Of a stretch of 64,000 nt of DNA, positions 40,465 to 49,472 are shown in pieces (positions within the stretch are counted from its first letter, which is position 1; each line of letters opens with the position of its first letter). Source of the DNA: Bacteroidetes bacterium 47-18 (GTDB lineage Bacteria; Bacteroidota; Bacteroidia; Chitinophagales; Chitinophagaceae). Under the pieces are notes generated by a model. The model was not told the origin of the DNA, did not search any database, and worked only from the letters and a program-made list of their open reading frames with translations. A program made the position numbers and the translations under genes. Location of the stretch: contig MKSF01000013.1 in assembly GCA_001897155.1 (NCBI GenBank), positions 62,001-126,000 on the forward strand, in the 5' to 3' direction.

Positions 40465-43431
40465 TTATCTTCCCGGGTTCAGCTCCATGAGAAAGATGAT
40501 CTCCGTGCCCTTGCCGGGAGCGGAAAGTATCTGCAGGTGCGCATGAATACGCCCGGCCCTCCGCCGTATATTATTAAGGCCGTTGCCCAGCTTATTATCC
40601 TGCAGCATATCAAATCCCACGCCGTTATCCGTTACCCGGCATATCAGCTGCTGGTCACTGATCCGTATGCTGAAGGTAACAGCGGAGGCCCGGGAGTACT
40701 TGGTAATATTATTAAAGATCTCCTTAAAGATCAGGATCATATTCCTGCTGACCTCATCTTCGGTCTTGATGGCATTGTAGCGGTCCATATCCATATCATC
40801 ACAAAAAATCCTTTCCACCTTCAGCGCTATACTGGATAGCTGCACCATCTCCTCCGCATTATACACCATCCTGTCCACGATCTCATGCAGGTAATTGCTC
40901 TGGGGCTGCAGCGACCAGATAATATCTTTCGCGCCCTTATACAAAGACTGGGTCTGGTATTGCAACTGGCCCAGGATATCCTGTATATCGCCGGCATCCC
41001 CGGCCTTGGACCGTGCCATAGAAGAAAGCAGGTTGATCTTGGTCAGCTTATTACCGATCTCATCATGAAAATCCTCCGCGGTCCGCTGCTTTACCCTGTC
41101 CTGCTCCGCCAGCTTCAGCCGCTCCTCTCTTTCCTTTCGCCTGCTCTTCAGCCTGTTCAGGTAATAAAGCACCAGGAAATACAGGGACAGGCCGAAAAAC
41201 AGTACGGCAACCCGGAAGTACCAGCTCTGGTAAAAAGGGGTCTGGATCTCGAAATCATAATAGTAATAGGTCTCCCCCCACTGCCCGTAAGAGTTCGTGG
41301 ACCATACCTTCAGCCTGTACTTACCCGGCGACAGGTTGGTAAAAACGATCTGTGACTGTTCCGTTTCATACACATTCCCGTCGCTGCCTCCTTCCAGCTC
41401 GTACCTGTACCTGATCTTATCCACACCCAGCATCACAGACTTGACGTTAAATGTCAGGTGCGTAAACCCCGCGGGAAAAACAGGGTTAAGCGGCAGCAGG
41501 CCATTATACAGGTGCTCATCCGAATACCCGGACAGGTCCCTGTGCTGGGAGAAGACCAGGATATCCTTCAGGATGATCTTGGGTGTGAAGTCAGACAGGT
41601 ATTCTTCTTCCGTATTGATATGATACAATCCGTAGTTAGCGCCCATAAAGACCTGAGACCCGGCCTTTTCTATAGCCCCGCCGTTGGCTTCTATGGCACC
41701 CCACCCGTATATTGTGCTGTAATTAAGTATCCGGTACTGCCCCGCATCCTTAATGTGCAGCTTATCGATCCCGCAGCCTGTTCCCAGCCACAGCTCATCG
41801 CCTTCCAGCATCATATTATAGACAAAGTTGCAGCTCAGCCCCCGCGTTTTGTCCAGCACTTTCATAGCGCCGTCCTCCAGTCCGTAGATGAGCAGTCCGC
41901 GGTCATCGGTCGCTATATACAACAGCTTATTATGTACGATAATATCATATATGGATGATTCCCTGGCGATAGTGCGGGTAAGCCGGTGACTGGTGATATT
42001 TACCAGGGCAACACCATCCTGGGTCCCTATAGCAATATGCTCCCTGTCAACGAAACGCAGAACGGTCCCGCCCTGAACAGGCAGGAAGGCACTTTTTTCC
42101 CAGGCACCATTTCTTTTGATCATCAGCTTGTTGGTCAGCAGTATGGCCTCCAGATCCTCGAAGACAGCATAAGCCCACAGCGAACCGCTCTCCTTTATAC
42201 CTAAGATCCGCCGCTGTACCCTGCCTTTTTCCAATGCGTACACACCGGAAGCCGGGGTAAGGATCAGCAGGGTGCCGTCCCTGTCCTCATCCAGGTTTAA
42301 AATGCCCGGGAAGTGGTGCCTTATTTTAAAATCCAGTACCGTTCCCACCGCCGTTTCATATAAAGTGCCCTTATGGGTAGCTATGTATAATTTTTTTTGC
42401 CCCGACAGGTACCTGACATCCGTTATCAGCTCGCCATTGAAGAACTTATTCTTTTCATAAAAGAAGAACGGGCCGTAATTATACCTGAATATCCCGTCTC
42501 CGTTGGTGCTCAGCCAGACATTATCCTGGTTATCTTCCCTGATATTGAACACTTCCATGCTTGAAAAGCCCGAAGCCGCGTTATAGTACAGCACTTCTCC
42601 ATCCTGCCGGATATGATAGACGCCTCCGTCCGAGGTGCTCAGCCATTCATTGCGCTTTTTATCCCTGTAGTAGCTGTACAGCATCTTACCATGAGAAAGG
42701 CGGCTTAATACGGCATCCCGTTCAAAACGCCTTTCGCGGATATTAAAATCATAAAGGCCCTGGTTCGTGTGGACCTTATATACACCCTTATCTTTATCCT
42801 TATCATAAACATACAGGAAAAGCATACCTGGCACCGGGTCGTGTACAGCGGACAGCTTGCGCTGCTCAGGCTCATACAGCATGATGCCCTTATCTACCAG
42901 CAACAGGTACAACTGATCGCCATCTATAAAATAACCGTTGACGAGATGCAGGTCTTTACGGGCAATAAGCGGTACAAATGCGTCCTTATCCTTCCGGAAC
43001 AGGCACCCGGACTTAATAAGGTACAACTGCTTCTTATACTCAAAGAAGCGGTAATCCAGGCCGTTATTAATGCCGAAGGTATCAAGGGAAACAGCAAAGG
43101 CATTTACAGTCTTGCCGTCATAGTAGGCTATATGGTTCAGGGATCCTATCCAGATAGTGCCATCGGATTGCTTGAATAAGCTCTGAACGGCATTATCTTT
43201 CAGCCCGTTCTCCTTGGTAATATATTCATACTCCGTCCCGTCATAGATGGTAAGCCCGCCCCAGGTAGCGATCCACATAAAATCACGCTGATCCTGCACA
43301 AAGCCTCTCACCTGTGATTGTACCAGGCCTTCCTGGATACTAAGCTGCCTGAAATTGCCCGTCTGTGCCGCGAGCATCAATGACCAGCAGCTCCACAGCA
43401 GGATCCCGAATACAGGCTTTAAAATTTTCAT
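40465..43431 (-). CDS. Two-component sensor histidine kinase with periplasmic propeller and Y_Y_Y domain
   Basis: A 988-residue one-transmembrane sensor kinase. After a signal peptide (VFGILLWSCWSLMLAAQ) comes a long propeller of two-component-regulator repeats (QDQRDFMWIATWGGL, SLFKQSDGTIWIGS, NIREDNQDNVWLSTNGDG), roughly residues 25-650. A Y_Y_Y domain (KYRLKVWSTNSYGQWG) precedes the transmembrane helix at about 735-755. The kinase part is of the HisKA_3 type: the phosphorylated His is H789 in EDFHDEIGNKL, and the ATPase domain has DNGVGFDM and GLNNIRRRAGR. The carbohydrate-sensing architecture resembles Bacteroidota regulators. No response regulator is adjacent, and there is no fused receiver or HTH. 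It probably signals to a NarL/LytTR partner elsewhere. Confidence 0.92.
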   Translation of the reverse strand: MKILKPVFGILLWSCWSLMLAAQTGNFRQLSIQEGLVQSQVRGFVQDQRDFMWIATWGGLTIYDGTEYEYITKENGLKDNAVQSLFKQSDGTIWIGSLNHIAYYDGKTVNAFAVSLDTFGINNGLDYRFFEYKKQLYLIKSGCLFRKDKDAFVPLIARKDLHLVNGYFIDGDQLYLLLVDKGIMLYEPEQRKLSAVHDPVPGMLFLYVYDKDKDKGVYKVHTNQGLYDFNIRERRFERDAVLSRLSHGKMLYSYYRDKKRNEWLSTSDGGVYHIRQDGEVLYYNAASGFSSMEVFNIREDNQDNVWLSTNGDGIFRYNYGPFFFYEKNKFFNGELITDVRYLSGQKKLYIATHKGTLYETAVGTVLDFKIRHHFPGILNLDEDRDGTLLILTPASGVYALEKGRVQRRILGIKESGSLWAYAVFEDLEAILLTNKLMIKRNGAWEKSAFLPVQGGTVLRFVDREHIAIGTQDGVALVNITSHRLTRTIARESSIYDIIVHNKLLYIATDDRGLLIYGLEDGAMKVLDKTRGLSCNFVYNMMLEGDELWLGTGCGIDKLHIKDAGQYRILNYSTIYGWGAIEANGGAIEKAGSQVFMGANYGLYHINTEEEYLSDFTPKIILKDILVFSQHRDLSGYSDEHLYNGLLPLNPVFPAGFTHLTFNVKSVMLGVDKIRYRYELEGGSDGNVYETEQSQIVFTNLSPGKYRLKVWSTNSYGQWGETYYYYDFEIQTPFYQSWYFRVAVLFFGLSLYFLVLYYLNRLKSRRKEREERLKLAEQDRVKQRTAEDFHDEIGNKLTKINLLSSMARSKAGDAGDIQDILGQLQYQTQSLYKGAKDIIWSLQPQSNYLHEIVDRMVYNAEEMVQLSSIALKVERIFCDDMDMDRYNAIKTEDEVSRNMILIFKEIFNNITKYSRASAVTFSIRISDQQLICRVTDNGVGFDMLQDNKLGNGLNNIRRRAGRIHAHLQILSAPGKGTEIIFLMELNPGR

Positions 43432-43501
43432 GTATTAAAGATATAAAAACTTATCAGGTCCGGCGTCCCCATTTACGGGGGATACGGCTCCTGCAGCATA
43501 T

Positions 43502-43537
43502 AAAAAAAAGAGACTGTTCCCTTTCCGGGCAGTCTCC
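43502..43537 (-). terminator. Terminator after pfkA
   Basis: Seven-base arms GAGACTG (43510-43516) and CAGTCTC (43530-43536), with GC-rich loop sides, followed on the minus strand by eight T. Confidence 0.75.
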
Positions 43538-43595
43538 GTATAAAATAATTCCCGGTACGCGGGCAGCAGCGGCGCAGCGGCTCCGTTACGCGCGC

Positions 43596-44570
43596 TCAGG
43601 AAGACAATACCATGGCCATCTCCAACTGGCCCAGGTCCATAGGCTTGTTTTTCTTACAGGCCTGGTCAAAGCCGATATGGACAATATTACCATGCTGCAA
43701 GCCGATCATTTCACTGTTACCGCCTTCCAGCAGCCTGTTCACTGCCGCATAGCCCATCCTGCTGGCCTGGACTCTGTCAAAATAGGTAGGGCTGCCCCCT
43801 CGCTGCAGGTGCCCGAGGATAGCGGTACGCACTTCCCAGCCGGGAAAGCGGTTCCGTATCAGCTCCCTGAACTTCTCAGCGCCGCCATACTCATCTCCTT
43901 CCGCCACCACGATGATACGCACCAGCTTCTTCCGTTTTTTATCATAGCGGAGATTTTTGATCAGGTCACTGATGCTGGTATGCTCTTCCGGCACAAAAAT
44001 GTCTTCCGCGCCACAGGCAATACCGGAATTTAGGGCAATATAGCCGGCATCCCTGCCCATTACCTCGATAATGAACAGCCTGTCGTGCGATTCTGCCGTA
44101 TCCCTGATACGGTCAATATTTTCAACGGCGGCATTGACCGCGGTATCAAATCCTATTGTATAATCCGTACCCACAATATCCTTATCAATAGTGCCGGGTA
44201 TGCCGATGACCCTCAGGTGCGGGCATTCTCCCGCCAGCTCCCGGGCACCTTTAAAGGACCCGTCACCGCCTATGACCACCAGGCCCTCAATGCCATGCTC
44301 CTGCAGGTGCTTACAGGCTTTACTGCGCCCTTCCGGGGTGGTAAATTCCTGGCTCCTGGCCGTCTTCAGGATGGTGCCGCCGCGCTGAATGATGTTGGAG
44401 ACATCCGTGGTAGCCATCCGGAAAATATCTCCTTCTATCAGTCCCTGGTAGCCCCTCCTGATACCGAACACCTCCAGCCCGTGATATAAGCCGGTCCGGA
44501 CCACTGCGCGAATGGCTGCATTCATACCGGAAGCATCGCCACCGGATGTCAAAACTGCGATCTTCTTCAT
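43596..44570 (-). CDS. pfkA: 6-phosphofructokinase
   Basis: A 325-residue ATP-dependent phosphofructokinase that phosphorylates fructose 6-phosphate in glycolysis. Start at MKKIAVLTSGGDASGMNAAIR, within which TSGGDASG is the ATP loop. Further marks: GIPGTIDKDI, GFDTAVN, RDAGYIAL and LQRGGSPTYFDR (substrate-binding region). The open frame extends to 44705 by overlapping dut, but the family start is clear at 44570. It sits 10 bases after dut, suggesting cotranscription with dut and the IMPase gene. Confidence 0.97.
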   Translation of the reverse strand: MKKIAVLTSGGDASGMNAAIRAVVRTGLYHGLEVFGIRRGYQGLIEGDIFRMATTDVSNIIQRGGTILKTARSQEFTTPEGRSKACKHLQEHGIEGLVVIGGDGSFKGARELAGECPHLRVIGIPGTIDKDIVGTDYTIGFDTAVNAAVENIDRIRDTAESHDRLFIIEVMGRDAGYIALNSGIACGAEDIFVPEEHTSISDLIKNLRYDKKRKKLVRIIVVAEGDEYGGAEKFRELIRNRFPGWEVRTAILGHLQRGGSPTYFDRVQASRMGYAAVNRLLEGGNSEMIGLQHGNIVHIGFDQACKKNKPMDLGQLEMAMVLSS

Positions 44571-44580
44571 AATAGTGCCT

Positions 44581-45021
44581 TTACTTTTTAATGCCCGTAT
44601 GCCCGAAGCCCCCGGCCCCGCGGTCAGATGCTTCGAGGGTTTCCACTTCCTGCCATACCGCAGTTTCGTGCTTCGCAAGCACCATCTGGGCAATACGTTC
44701 GCCATCCTCGACCGTATAGGGCGTATCGGACAGGTTGACGAGCCCTACTTTTACTTCTCCCCTGTAATCACTGTCTATGGTGCCCGGCGCATTGATCACC
44801 GTGATGCCGTTTTTAATGGCCATGCCGCTACGCGGCCGTATCTGCACTTCATAGCCCCGGGGGATCTCCATAAATAAGCCCGTGGGAATGATCACCCGCT
44901 GCAGAGGCGCTATGGTCACACTGGCCTCGAGGTCAGCATATATATCCATACCTGCCGAGCCCGGTGTCTGGTACGCAGGCAAGGCATGCCTGGATTTATT
45001 AATAACTTTAAGCTGTATCAT
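44581..45021 (-). CDS. dut: dUTP diphosphatase
   Basis: A 146-residue trimeric dUTPase that converts dUTP to dUMP and pyrophosphate. All five motifs are visible: [37 protein letters not shown] and the C-terminal [10 protein letters not shown]. The ATG at 45021 ([10 protein letters not shown]) fits other family starts; a GTG at 45033 in frame overlaps the IMPase stop codon as GTGA, which is also possible. It forms a tight minus-strand run with the IMPase-like gene upstream and pfkA downstream. Confidence 0.96.
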   Translation of the reverse strand: MIQLKVINKSRHALPAYQTPGSAGMDIYADLEASVTIAPLQRVIIPTGLFMEIPRGYEVQIRPRSGMAIKNGITVINAPGTIDSDYRGEVKVGLVNLSDTPYTVEDGERIAQMVLAKHETAVWQEVETLEASDRGAGGFGHTGIKK

Positions 45022-45029
45022 CTGGTCTG

Positions 45030-45812
45030 TCACTGTATTGCTTTTTGAATTTCACGGATCATAGCTTCGTGGATATGGCCGTTGCTTGCCAGCACCTGCC
45101 TGCCGTCCACACTGATCTCCCGGTCTTCATAATCGGTCACTTTCCCCCCGGCTTCCTTGACGATCAACGTGCCCGCCGCGATATCGTAAGGCTGCAGGCT
45201 ATTCTCCCAGAACGCATCAAATCTCCCCGCAGCGACCCAGCAGAGATCCAGGGCCGCGGAACCCAGGCGGCGTACGGGCAGCTCCATTTTCAGGAAATGT
45301 CCGAAGATGTTCAGCGCATTCTCCTGGAAAACATAAGGGAAGCCTGTCACCAGGAAGGCCTTGTGCAGATCTGATTTTTCACTCACGGCAATGGGCTTGT
45401 CATTGAAATAAGCGCCTTTTCCTTTCTCTGCAAAAAACAGCTCATTCATCATAGGATTGTACACGGCACCCAGCAGCACCGTCCCCTCATAGGCCAGGGC
45501 AATGCTCACACAGCACAAAGGCACGTGATGCGCAAAGTTAACGGTCCCGTCTATAGGGTCTATATACCATTGATAAGGAGAGGCGGCTTCACTGTTGCCA
45601 TATTCCTCACCCACGATACCGTGATCCGGGAAGCTGCTCCTGATGATCTCCGTGATCAGGCGTTCTGAGGCCTGGTCCACTTCCGTTACCAGGTTATTGA
45701 TACTATCCTTGAAAGCTATCTCAAATGATGCGTTGAACTTTTCCAGCACAAGGGCACCCGCCTGCCGCACGGCCTGCAGCAGGACATCCTTTAAAATATC
45801 TATATCTTGCAT
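45030..45812 (-). CDS. Inositol monophosphatase-family protein (SuhB-like)
   Basis: A 260-residue metal-dependent phosphatase. The metal and catalytic motifs are [23 protein letters not shown] and the late [22 protein letters not shown] (D in PYDIAAG). Members hydrolyse inositol or related phosphates; some act on 3'-phosphoadenosine phosphate or work as the SuhB antitermination factor. Specificity cannot be read here. Its 3' end meets or overlaps dut, and its start follows the ABC ATPase gene by 5 bases, so the genes at 43596-46735 probably form one transcript. Confidence 0.92.
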   Translation of the reverse strand: MQDIDILKDVLLQAVRQAGALVLEKFNASFEIAFKDSINNLVTEVDQASERLITEIIRSSFPDHGIVGEEYGNSEAASPYQWYIDPIDGTVNFAHHVPLCCVSIALAYEGTVLLGAVYNPMMNELFFAEKGKGAYFNDKPIAVSEKSDLHKAFLVTGFPYVFQENALNIFGHFLKMELPVRRLGSAALDLCWVAAGRFDAFWENSLQPYDIAAGTLIVKEAGGKVTDYEDREISVDGRQVLASNGHIHEAMIREIQKAIQ

Positions 45813-45817
45813 ACTTC

Positions 45818-46735
45818 TTATTTTTCAAATGCTCTCGCCACATTCGTATCTTCCACCAGCCGGATGAAGATCTCGTTCAGACCGGGAAGTATCTCTTCAA
45901 AGCCGCTGATATCAATACCTTTACTGATGTAATATTGTAAAAGCTGGTTGGTAGTGCCTGCTTCTTTCATTTTAAATACAAAGCCGGTCTCAAAAGTATC
46001 ATACACCTCTACAAAGTCCGGCGGCAGGACGCTCTGCCTGTGAAAGTGCACCCTGTATTTATTTTCCTTATACTGCTGCTTGATATCTTTTACGCTGCCG
46101 TCAATAACTTTCTTTCCCAGGTTGACCAGGGCTATCTTGTCGCAGATCTCCTCTACCTGCTCCATCCTGTGGGTGCTGAAAATAATAGTGGTACCTTCTT
46201 TCGCCAGCCTGAAGATCTCATCTTTCAATATATTCGCATTGACCGGATCCAGCCCGCTGAAGGGCTCATCAAGGATCAGTAATTTAGGATTGTGCGCAAC
46301 GGTGGTCACAAATTGCAGCTTCTGCCCCATTCCCTTGCTGAGGTCTTCCACCTTTTTATTCCACCAGGTGGTCATATTCAGCCTGTCAAACCATTCCCTG
46401 ACCCGCTGCTCCGCTACAGTTGCATCCAGTCCTCTCAATCTGGCCAGGTATAAGGCCTGCTCTCCTATCTTCATTTTTTTGTACAGTCCGCGCTCCTCCG
46501 GCATATAGCCCATATCTCCCGCGTGCTTCCGCTGATCAAACACTTCGCCCCTGAACAGTATGTCTCCCGAATCAGGATAAAAGATACCGGTTATCATTCG
46601 TAGCAGGGTACTTTTACCCGCACCGTTAGGACCCAGCAAACCAAAGATGGAACCTTCTTCTATATCAAAGCTGATATCATCCACAGCCTTCTGGGTAGCA
46701 TAATATTTTTTCAAGTTCTTTACGGACAGCAACAT
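45818..46735 (-). CDS. ABC transporter ATP-binding protein with C-terminal DUF4162-like domain
   Basis: A 305-residue ATPase of the NatA/ABC-2 exporter type. Walker A is LLGPNGAGKSTLLR (P-loop GPNGAGKS), the Q-loop region precedes GYMPEERGLY, the signature is LSKGMGQK and Walker B is LLILDEPFSGLD, with the H-loop in FSTHRMEQ. The C-terminal ~75 residues match the DUF4162 region found on these ATPases. The membrane partner (ABC-2 permease) is not adjacent, which is unusual; it may lie elsewhere. It starts a run of minus-strand genes that continues into the IMPase gene. Confidence 0.9.
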   Translation of the reverse strand: MLLSVKNLKKYYATQKAVDDISFDIEEGSIFGLLGPNGAGKSTLLRMITGIFYPDSGDILFRGEVFDQRKHAGDMGYMPEERGLYKKMKIGEQALYLARLRGLDATVAEQRVREWFDRLNMTTWWNKKVEDLSKGMGQKLQFVTTVAHNPKLLILDEPFSGLDPVNANILKDEIFRLAKEGTTIIFSTHRMEQVEEICDKIALVNLGKKVIDGSVKDIKQQYKENKYRVHFHRQSVLPPDFVEVYDTFETGFVFKMKEAGTTNQLLQYYISKGIDISGFEEILPGLNEIFIRLVEDTNVARAFEK

Positions 46736-46882
46736 ATGGCTTCAATAGTTTTAAAACGCTTTAAAAGACAAGCGAAAATAACGAATTAACGTGAATTTGC
46801 GTATTTAATATATTTACATTGCCGCTCTTTATAAAGGGCGGCAGGCTTCCTGCCGTAAAATTTCCGGCGGTATATCTGGAAT

Positions 46883-46904
46883 AAAAAAGAGCCTTACGGC
46901 TCTT
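46883..46904 (-). terminator. Terminator of the small gene at 46911
   Basis: Arms AAGAGCC (46887-46893) and GGCTCTT (46898-46904) with a 4-nt loop; six A on the plus strand give a T-run on minus. Confidence 0.75.
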
Positions 46905-46910
46905 CATATC

Positions 46911-47126
46911 TTAAATGCTGATGGTATAATTTCCACTGCTTTTTTGCTTACTGATAGCGAATCCTCTTGATTCCAGCTCCTTATAGACCAGGTCCGGCAC
47001 CTCCGCGGTGCTTATTGTCAATGATGTCATACCTGCGCTGGCCTTATCAATCAGATTTTTCACGATAGAATCGGCTTTTTGCTTAGCCCCTTTCAGTGCG
47101 AGCTCTCTTATTTCATTTGGTGTCAT
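46911..47126 (-). CDS. Small uncharacterised protein
   Basis: A 71-residue protein with an Ala/Lys-rich helical N-terminal part (REIRELALKGAKQKADSIVKNLIDKA, shown as start and end) and a C-terminal beta-like part (KELESRGFAISKQKSSGNYTISI). There is no signal peptide or transmembrane helix. I do not recognise the family. The gene has a good ATG, a terminator at its 3' end, and no overlapping coding candidate, so it is probably real. It is divergent from feoB. Confidence 0.6.
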   Translation of the reverse strand: MTPNEIRELALKGAKQKADSIVKNLIDKASAGMTSLTISTAEVPDLVYKELESRGFAISKQKSSGNYTISI

Positions 47127-47258
47127 AGTTGAATGGTTTTTAAGTGCGCTAATTTAAAGAAAATAAATATCCTGTACAATAGCAATACCCTTATCTGCCC
47201 GGGCCTTCCGGGATTTGTAAAACAAATATGACAAGACCTCCCGAAAGATTATTAATTC

Positions 47259-47266
47259 TATCTTTG
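47259..47266 (+). promoter_or_regulatory. Putative -7 element for feoB
   Basis: TATCTTTG fits TAnnTTTG. It lies inside the longer open frame (from 47228), supporting the ATG at 47279 as the start. Leader of about 13 bases. Confidence 0.5.
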
Positions 47267-47278
47267 CAGGCTGTAGAT

Positions 47279-49390
47279 ATGAGCACCAATACAATAAATA
47301 TCATCCTTGCCGGTAATCCCAACAGCGGAAAGACATCCCTCTTCAATGCGCTGACCGGGCTGAACCAGAAAGTGGGTAATTACGCTGGCGTTACGGTAGA
47401 TAAGATATACGGGCATACGGATATAGAAGGGCTTTCCGCTATAGTGACAGACTTGCCCGGCATCTATGGTATGTATCCCAAAAGCGAGGATGAAATTGTG
47501 GCTCACGAAGTGCTTGTACAGCATAATAATACAGCAGAAGCCGCTATTGTTGTGGTCATAGCGGATGCTTCCAACCTGAAACGCAATCTCCTGCTCTGCT
47601 CGCAGATCATGGACCTGGATCTCCCGGTGGTCCTGGCCCTCAGCATGGCAGATATCGCAGCACAGAAAGGCATCCTGATCAATACGCAGCAGCTCAGCCT
47701 GGAGCTGGGCGTCCCTGTGGTCACCGTCAATCCCCGTAAAAATACAGGGATCACCGAATTAAAGGCCGCGATACGGGAGCTGCACGGGTCCCGGCAGGCA
47801 CACCCGGCCTTTATAACGCATCCGGAGCTCAGTCAGCACCTGGATACCATAGCGGGAGAGCTCCGGCTCCGTAACCGGTACGCTGCATTGCTCTCCCTTA
47901 ACAATATCCATATTTCGGGCTACCTGACGGAACCCCAGCAGGAATGGCTCGGGCAGTATATCCGGGACCATAGCCTCAGCATTACTGCCATACAGGGACA
48001 GGATATCCTGCAGCGCTACCGGAAAATAGACAGCATTCTTGCCCTGGCCGTCACCCGGGAAGCCGGGAGCGGTAAAAAATCAGCCAGCCAGTCCATAGAC
48101 AGGTGGCTGTTACATCCCGTCTGGGGCTACCTTATTATGCTGGCGGTGCTTTTTGTCGTTTTCCAGGCCATTTTCTGGCTGGCAGCATTTCCTATGGACT
48201 GGATAGAATCCGGCTTTGCAGTCCTGACGGACTGGGCAGGAAGCATCTTACCGGACGGACAATGGTACAGCAGCCTCATTACTGACGGCATCCTTGCCGG
48301 GCTTGGGGGCATCGTAGTATTTGTGCCCCAGATCGCCATACTTTTTTTCTTTATCAGCATCCTGGAAGATACGGGGTATATGGCACGTATCAGCTTCCTA
48401 ACGGACCGCATCATGAATAAGTCAGGGATGAACGGCCGCTCCGTCATGCCGCTCATCAGCGGGATGGCCTGCGCCATTCCCGCAATAATGGCAGCCCGTA
48501 CCATCCGTGATCCGAAGGAAAGGCTGATCACTATCATGGTAACGCCCCTGATGAGCTGCTCGGCGCGTCTCCCGGTGTATACCCTTCTCATCTCCATGTT
48601 CATACCTGACAGGCAGATCACCCGTATCTTCAATATGCAGGGCCTGGTCCTGATGCTGATGTATCTCCTGGGTATACTGGCTTCCCTGGCGGTTGCCTTC
48701 GTGCTCAAGCATATCATACGCAAGAAGGACAAGGATTTTTTCCTGATGGAATTACCCCTGTACCGCATGCCCAGGTGGGAAAACGCCTTTATCACCATGA
48801 TAGAAAAAGCCAGGATATTCGTGACAGACGCCGGTAAGATCATCTTATTGCTGAGCATTGCGCTCTGGTTCACGGCCTCCTACGGACCGGGAGAGCAGAT
48901 GCAGGCGGTAGAAGATAAGTATGCGCAATTGGAACAGCAGCAGGAGCTTACAGAGCAGCAGCAGGAAGACAAAAGCAATGAGAAGCTGGCCGCCTCCTAT
49001 GCAGGCATCCTGGGCCGGAGCATTGAGCCGCTTATCGCTCCATTGGGCTATGACTGGAAGATCGGCATCGCGCTTATTTCCTCTTTTGCCGCGAGAGAGG
49101 TTTTTGTAGGTACAATGGCCACCCTGTACGCCGTCGGCAGCGTGGATGATGACGATACGCCGCTTAAGGAAAAAATGCTGGCCGCCCGGAAACCGGACGG
49201 CACACCCGTCTATACCATGGCAACAGGTATGTCGCTGATGATATTCTATGCTTTTGCCATGCAGTGCATCAGCACGATCGCCATTGTAAAAAGAGAAACG
49301 AAATCCTGGAAATGGACGATCTTCCAGGTATTATATATGACCGGGCTGGCCTACCTGATGGCCTATCTCACCTACCGTATTTTCCTTTGA
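47279..49390 (+). CDS. feoB: Ferrous iron transport protein B
   Basis: A 703-residue inner-membrane Fe2+ transporter. The N-terminal GTPase has G1 GNPNSGKT (12-19), the G3 region TDLPGIYG, and a G4-like motif reading SMAD at 122-125 (usual form N-x-x-D). The membrane part has two Gate motifs (GMNGRSVMPLISGMACAIPA and GIALISSFAAREVFVG). A Gln/Glu-rich loop (EQQQELTEQQQEDK) lies near residues 555-568. No feoA or feoC is adjacent or fused, and the start at 47279 excludes an N-terminal FeoA. Energy coupling and regulation by iron are known for the family, not shown here. The terminator follows. Confidence 0.95.
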   Translation: MSTNTINIILAGNPNSGKTSLFNALTGLNQKVGNYAGVTVDKIYGHTDIEGLSAIVTDLPGIYGMYPKSEDEIVAHEVLVQHNNTAEAAIVVVIADASNLKRNLLLCSQIMDLDLPVVLALSMADIAAQKGILINTQQLSLELGVPVVTVNPRKNTGITELKAAIRELHGSRQAHPAFITHPELSQHLDTIAGELRLRNRYAALLSLNNIHISGYLTEPQQEWLGQYIRDHSLSITAIQGQDILQRYRKIDSILALAVTREAGSGKKSASQSIDRWLLHPVWGYLIMLAVLFVVFQAIFWLAAFPMDWIESGFAVLTDWAGSILPDGQWYSSLITDGILAGLGGIVVFVPQIAILFFFISILEDTGYMARISFLTDRIMNKSGMNGRSVMPLISGMACAIPAIMAARTIRDPKERLITIMVTPLMSCSARLPVYTLLISMFIPDRQITRIFNMQGLVLMLMYLLGILASLAVAFVLKHIIRKKDKDFFLMELPLYRMPRWENAFITMIEKARIFVTDAGKIILLLSIALWFTASYGPGEQMQAVEDKYAQLEQQQELTEQQQEDKSNEKLAASYAGILGRSIEPLIAPLGYDWKIGIALISSFAAREVFVGTMATLYAVGSVDDDDTPLKEKMLAARKPDGTPVYTMATGMSLMIFYAFAMQCISTIAIVKRETKSWKWTIFQVLYMTGLAYLMAYLTYRIFL

Positions 49391-49405
49391 TCATTCCGGT
49401 TTATA

Positions 49406-49446
49406 AAGAGCATAAAGATCAGTAACTTTATGCTCTTATAATTTTT
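49406..49446 (+). terminator. Terminator of feoB
   Basis: Twelve-base arms AAGAGCATAAAG (49406-49417) and CTTTATGCTCTT (49426-49437) followed by an AT-rich TTTTT tract. Confidence 0.75.
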
Positions 49447-49472
49447 ATACCCTTTTTACGTTATCCAGAGAT

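Noticed and set aside
48127-48873. 248-residue minus-strand frame inside feoB
   Set aside because: Antisense to the transmembrane part of feoB, which is the well-supported gene.
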